From NCBI RefSeq assembly GCF_900590885.1, contig NZ_UUON01000001.1, positions 930,001 through 994,000 on the forward strand: 64,000 bases of DNA, given 5' to 3'. Under the pieces are notes generated by a model, which ran no database searches, was not told where the DNA came from, and saw only the letters and a list, made by a program, of their open reading frames with translations. The DNA comes from Pseudomonas viridiflava. Its GTDB lineage: Bacteria; Pseudomonadota; Gammaproteobacteria; Pseudomonadales; Pseudomonadaceae. Below are positions 62,484 through 64,000 of this stretch, piece by piece. The stretch's first letter is position 1; each line of letters opens with the position of its first letter. The position numbers and the translations under genes are program-made.

Positions 62484-63800
62484 CTATCGGCGCGGGAAAC
62501 GCTGTTCGTCCGACACGGAGAACGGCCCGTGTTCGCGTCGCACTTGCACAAAATGGCGAATCAACGCGAGCAACATCCCCAGCATCAGCCCGCCGGCAAC
62601 ACTGAGTGCGATAACCAGCGCGCCCCTGGGTTTGATCGGGCTCAGCGGTTCTTGCGCTTGCCGATCCACCATCACCAGTTTCAGGTCACTCATGTCGATA
62701 TTGAGGCTGCGCAACCGCGAATCTTCGGACCAGAGTGGCTCAACGTCCGACAGGAACATGTCTTCATTCGTACGATTGCTGAGTACCTCCACTTCGCGAT
62801 TGACCTCGAGCATGCGCAACTCCTTGCCGATCTCGGCGACCCGGCGATTGGTGAAGTCGTCGTTGGCACGCTGACTCAGCGTCGCCCGCTCGGCCTCCAA
62901 CACTTCGGTGCCCATGAAGTACAGCGGCACCGTCTGGTTAGTCACCACGGTGCGCATCACCTGGTTTGGCCCGCGTGACGCTTCAGCCCCCATGGACGAA
63001 GGCGTCGTGGGCGTCTTGATGCCGATGGACCTGGCAATCGCGATCGCCTCCGCAAGTTCCGCCAGGCGGCTGGTGCGCTCGACCTTCATCTGCGAACGCA
63101 AGGCGGTCAGTTCGTCCTGCAAACGCGCACGCTTGACCTTGTCGGCCTCCAGCAACCTGGCGATTCTCGACTCCTTGCCCGTCTCGTAGTTGGCCCGTGC
63201 GGCGTCGATCTTGCCCTTGATCTCGTTAAGGCGGTTGTTGACGATGACCTTGAGGTCCGCCCCCACCTGGTTGCGCTCCAGCGCAATGGCGTAGTCGACA
63301 AAGCCGTTGAGAATCGCAACGCCGTCGACGCCTTTGGGGTACTGCATCTCCAGGCGAATATAGCCGTTGGCTGGCTCGGCGCTCTTGGGATTCGCCTGCA
63401 CCAGGTTGATGGCGTTGCGGTTGAACGCCTCGAAGCTCTGCTCCAGGCTCTGACCGGGCCGCTGAAAGGCTTCGAACAACGCGGGGTTGGACCGGAAAAA
63501 GCCTAACCGCGCCTCGTAGGAATCCAGTCGCGCGCCGACCTTGGCCAATGCATCGGCCGGTGGCAGCTTGTAGACTTCGGAGCGGTTGAGCGCGTCCAGT
63601 TCGTTGATCGCCGCAGGCCGCAACACGCTACTGACCTGGTAAACCCTGGGTGCCAGAAACGCGTAGCCTACTCCCACAAGGCCCGCCAGAATCGTGCAAC
63701 CGATAACCAGTCTTTTTTGTTTCCAGATCGCGTGAAACAGTTCAAACAGATCAATTTCGTCCGACGGCAAATGTCGGTGTAGCTGGGGAGTGTTATTCAA
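62484..63800 (-). CDS. wzz: Wzz-type O-antigen chain-length determinant
   Basis: 438 residues. TM1 is about 31-53 (LVIGCTILAGLVGVGYAFLA) and TM2 about 399-420 (GALVIALSVAGGLMLGMLLA), with Pro-rich SPIKPRGAL before TM2, the polysaccharide co-polymerase pattern. The periplasmic part is long and coiled (for example 195-260). It sets O-antigen length with Wzy and Wzx, which lie outside. The start appears to be TTG 63800 with AGGG about ten bases before. A four-codon frame, ATG AAC TTT GAA TAA (63807-63793), overlaps the start out of frame. The gene contains no tyrosine-kinase part. Confidence 0.87.
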   Translation of the reverse strand: MNNTPQLHRHLPSDEIDLFELFHAIWKQKRLVIGCTILAGLVGVGYAFLAPRVYQVSSVLRPAAINELDALNRSEVYKLPPADALAKVGARLDSYEARLGFFRSNPALFEAFQRPGQSLEQSFEAFNRNAINLVQANPKSAEPANGYIRLEMQYPKGVDGVAILNGFVDYAIALERNQVGADLKVIVNNRLNEIKGKIDAARANYETGKESRIARLLEADKVKRARLQDELTALRSQMKVERTSRLAELAEAIAIARSIGIKTPTTPSSMGAEASRGPNQVMRTVVTNQTVPLYFMGTEVLEAERATLSQRANDDFTNRRVAEIGKELRMLEVNREVEVLSNRTNEDMFLSDVEPLWSEDSRLRSLNIDMSDLKLVMVDRQAQEPLSPIKPRGALVIALSVAGGLMLGMLLALIRHFVQVRREHGPFSVSDEQRFPRR

Positions 63801-64000
63801 AGTTCATACACCCTGATGAGTTGAAATCCAGCGCCCAAAAACACAGACCTGAATAACAACGGAATAAACAGGGGGCAACGTCCGGGCGCGCGGCATACGC
63901 GGCCCGCTGCCAGCAAGGGGACCACCCAATTGACTGAACCCTCATACTTAAGCATCGTGAGGTTTCATTTCAGCGACACGGATGTCATGACCGGCAGACA
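63801..64000. other. upstream region of wzz, no gene recognised
   Basis: About 200 bases to the right edge. The left part is the wzz leader with a TTTATTC-type AT stretch on the minus strand. A short plus-strand frame opens with TTG at 63929 and runs off the edge, but it has no ribosome site or familiar sequence. I see no JUMPstart element. Confidence 0.3.

Noticed and set aside
63929..64000. Possible gene start at the right edge
   Set aside because: A TTG-started frame of 24 codons without ribosome site or recognisable sequence; too short to judge.

Overview
The window looks like the chromosome of a Pseudomonas of the fluorescens group. This rests on the high-GC coding style, a complete benR-benABCD-benK-benF benzoate locus with an OprD-family porin, a MexEF-OprN efflux operon, DUF2790, a REP-type doublet, a Ku-LigD pair and the oxygen-dependent MesX/MesD methionine synthase pair. 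I see no rRNA, tRNA, CRISPR array, insertion sequence or phage genes.

Layout. 1-3250: the end of an aldo/keto reductase, a decayed Bcr/CflA-type transporter, an intact SDR, a zinc alcohol dehydrogenase with a TGA in place of a conserved Trp codon, and an exported two-domain carboxymuconolactone decarboxylase-like protein. This locus appears to be decaying. 3449-5488: mesX-mesD with a MetR-like box upstream. 5679-6925: a LysR regulator and a DUF2790 protein. 6922-14319: benzoate uptake (BenF, BenK), dioxygenation (BenABC), dehydrogenation (BenD) and the regulator BenR, with two BenR/XylS-type direct repeats before benA.

14536-28272 is an uptake region. An ABC exporter is divergent from a TonB receptor that is followed by a complete family-5 peptide/metallophore ABC importer. 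A lone family-6 binding protein comes next, then a His/Cys-rich DUF2946 protein with a second TonB receptor. 28332-35575: a SnoaL-like secreted protein, four overlapping two-component genes, an AraC regulator and XdhC. 35983-41831: mexE-mexF-oprN behind two LysR-type ATC-N9-GAT boxes, with no mexT beside them.

41910-43236: an overlapping pair that looks like a glycine-zipper toxin and a membrane immunity protein. 43388-48795: an AraC regulator and a Fur-box-controlled efeU-efeO-efeB operon with an additional M75-only EfeM. 48846-53498: a 1550-residue protein with an internal duplication, probably a toxin or effector. 53629-64000: PssA, a TetR regulator with its operator inside its own promoter, a DUF1348 protein, a REPIN, a PQQ-type sugar dehydrogenase, Ku and LigD, LpxO and a Wzz-type chain-length determinant.

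The least explained items are the toxin/immunity candidate (41910-43236), the 1550-residue repeat protein and the peptide/metallophore region. Base-level calls of operators and promoters were read by eye. Family assignments come from recognised sequence patterns, not database searches.
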